From Incurvaria masculella (Eukaryota > Arthropoda > Insecta > Lepidoptera > Incurvariidae): a stretch of DNA of 64,000 bases. Position 1 is the first letter of the stretch, and the number at the start of each line of letters is the position of its first letter. The position numbers and the translations under genes are program-made. The notes beneath the pieces are model-generated. The model was not told where the DNA came from. It made no database searches and worked only from the letters and a program-made list of their open reading frames with translations. Location: assembly GCA_946894095.1 (NCBI GenBank), contig OX335641.1:762501-826500 (forward strand), given 5' to 3'. This document shows, one piece after another, positions 63,910 through 64,000 of the stretch.

Positions 63910-64000
63910 CGGTGGCCCAGTGGCGCGACACTTCGGCGATCGCTCTCCGAAGTTAAGCAACGCTGGGTCCGGTCTGGTCTTGGATGGGTGACCATTCGAC
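63910..64000 (+). mobile_element. 5S-headed SINE head, cut by the window end
   Basis: GGTGGCCCAGTGGCGCGACA leads into CCGAAGTTAAGCAACGCTGG and CTTGGATGGGTGACC, which resembles the 3' half of 5S rRNA, including the box C-type GGATGGGTGACC. Because the 5' half is replaced by a short tRNA-like lead, and a second copy occurs inside a SINE at 44.8 kb, this is a SINE head and not a 5S gene. Confidence 0.75.

Noticed and set aside
63910..64000. Functional 5S rRNA gene
   Set aside because: Only the 3' half resembles 5S, the 5' part is different, and the same head occurs inside a SINE at 44.8 kb.

Overview
The window is insect nuclear DNA, most likely from a moth or butterfly. It is AT-rich, intron-containing and crowded with short mobile elements. 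Several repeats look like families I know as common in Lepidoptera: the GGCCAAGTGCGAGTCGG element near 58.9 kb, the CCACTGCTGGACAT LINE fragment at 56.1 kb, and SINEs with tRNA-like or 5S-like heads. A short run of the insect telomeric motif CCTAA lies at 7.8 kb. I cannot name the species.

I support one protein-coding gene: dysfusion (dys), the insect bHLH-PAS transcription factor related to vertebrate NPAS4, on the + strand. Nine coding exons lie between 41.86 and 58.36 kb (bHLH, PAS-A, PAS-B, acidic/Tyr-rich tail). A 26-nt start exon at 34.60 kb is proposed from its phase, its donor site and an in-frame upstream stop. With it the joined frame is 1,680 nt including the stop, or 559 residues, and all intron phases agree. 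A possible promoter (GAGA motif, TATA-like motif, NRF1-like palindrome) lies at 34.09-34.15 kb.

The most unusual feature is at 49.19-51.23 kb. The dys exon that ends PAS-A has been amplified, together with its own branch-point-like sequence and 3' splice site, into twelve 150-bp units. A truncated unit and a decayed unit precede them. The unit is exactly 50 codons and every full-length unit is in frame, so each of twelve acceptors could in principle give a protein with a different number of PAS-A C-terminal segments. The next intron is almost entirely a 3.4-kb DNA transposon with terminal inverted repeats, which itself carries a TTAA-flanked MITE.

Regions. 0-0.4 kb: 30-bp minisatellite. 0.8-2.7 kb: LINE remnant and two GC-rich blocks. 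3.7-6.4 kb: three copies of a palindromic MITE, one split by a young SINE. 6.4-14 kb: mostly unassigned AT-rich DNA with a TTAA foldback element and a dispersed repeat. 14.0-15.3 kb: LINE nested in a SINE, then a TTAA element. 15.7-20.35 kb: nine copies of a palindromic MITE loaded with TGACGTCA sites, bracketed by inverted arms. 20.4-33.4 kb: SINEs, MITEs and a 170-190-bp tandem repeat. 33.5-34.6 kb: probable 5' region of dys. 34.6-58.4 kb: dys, with large introns full of mobile elements. 58.4-64 kb: 3' flank with the lepidopteran interspersed element, SINEs and a 5S-like SINE head cut by the window end. I found no functional tRNA or rRNA gene, CRISPR array or operon.
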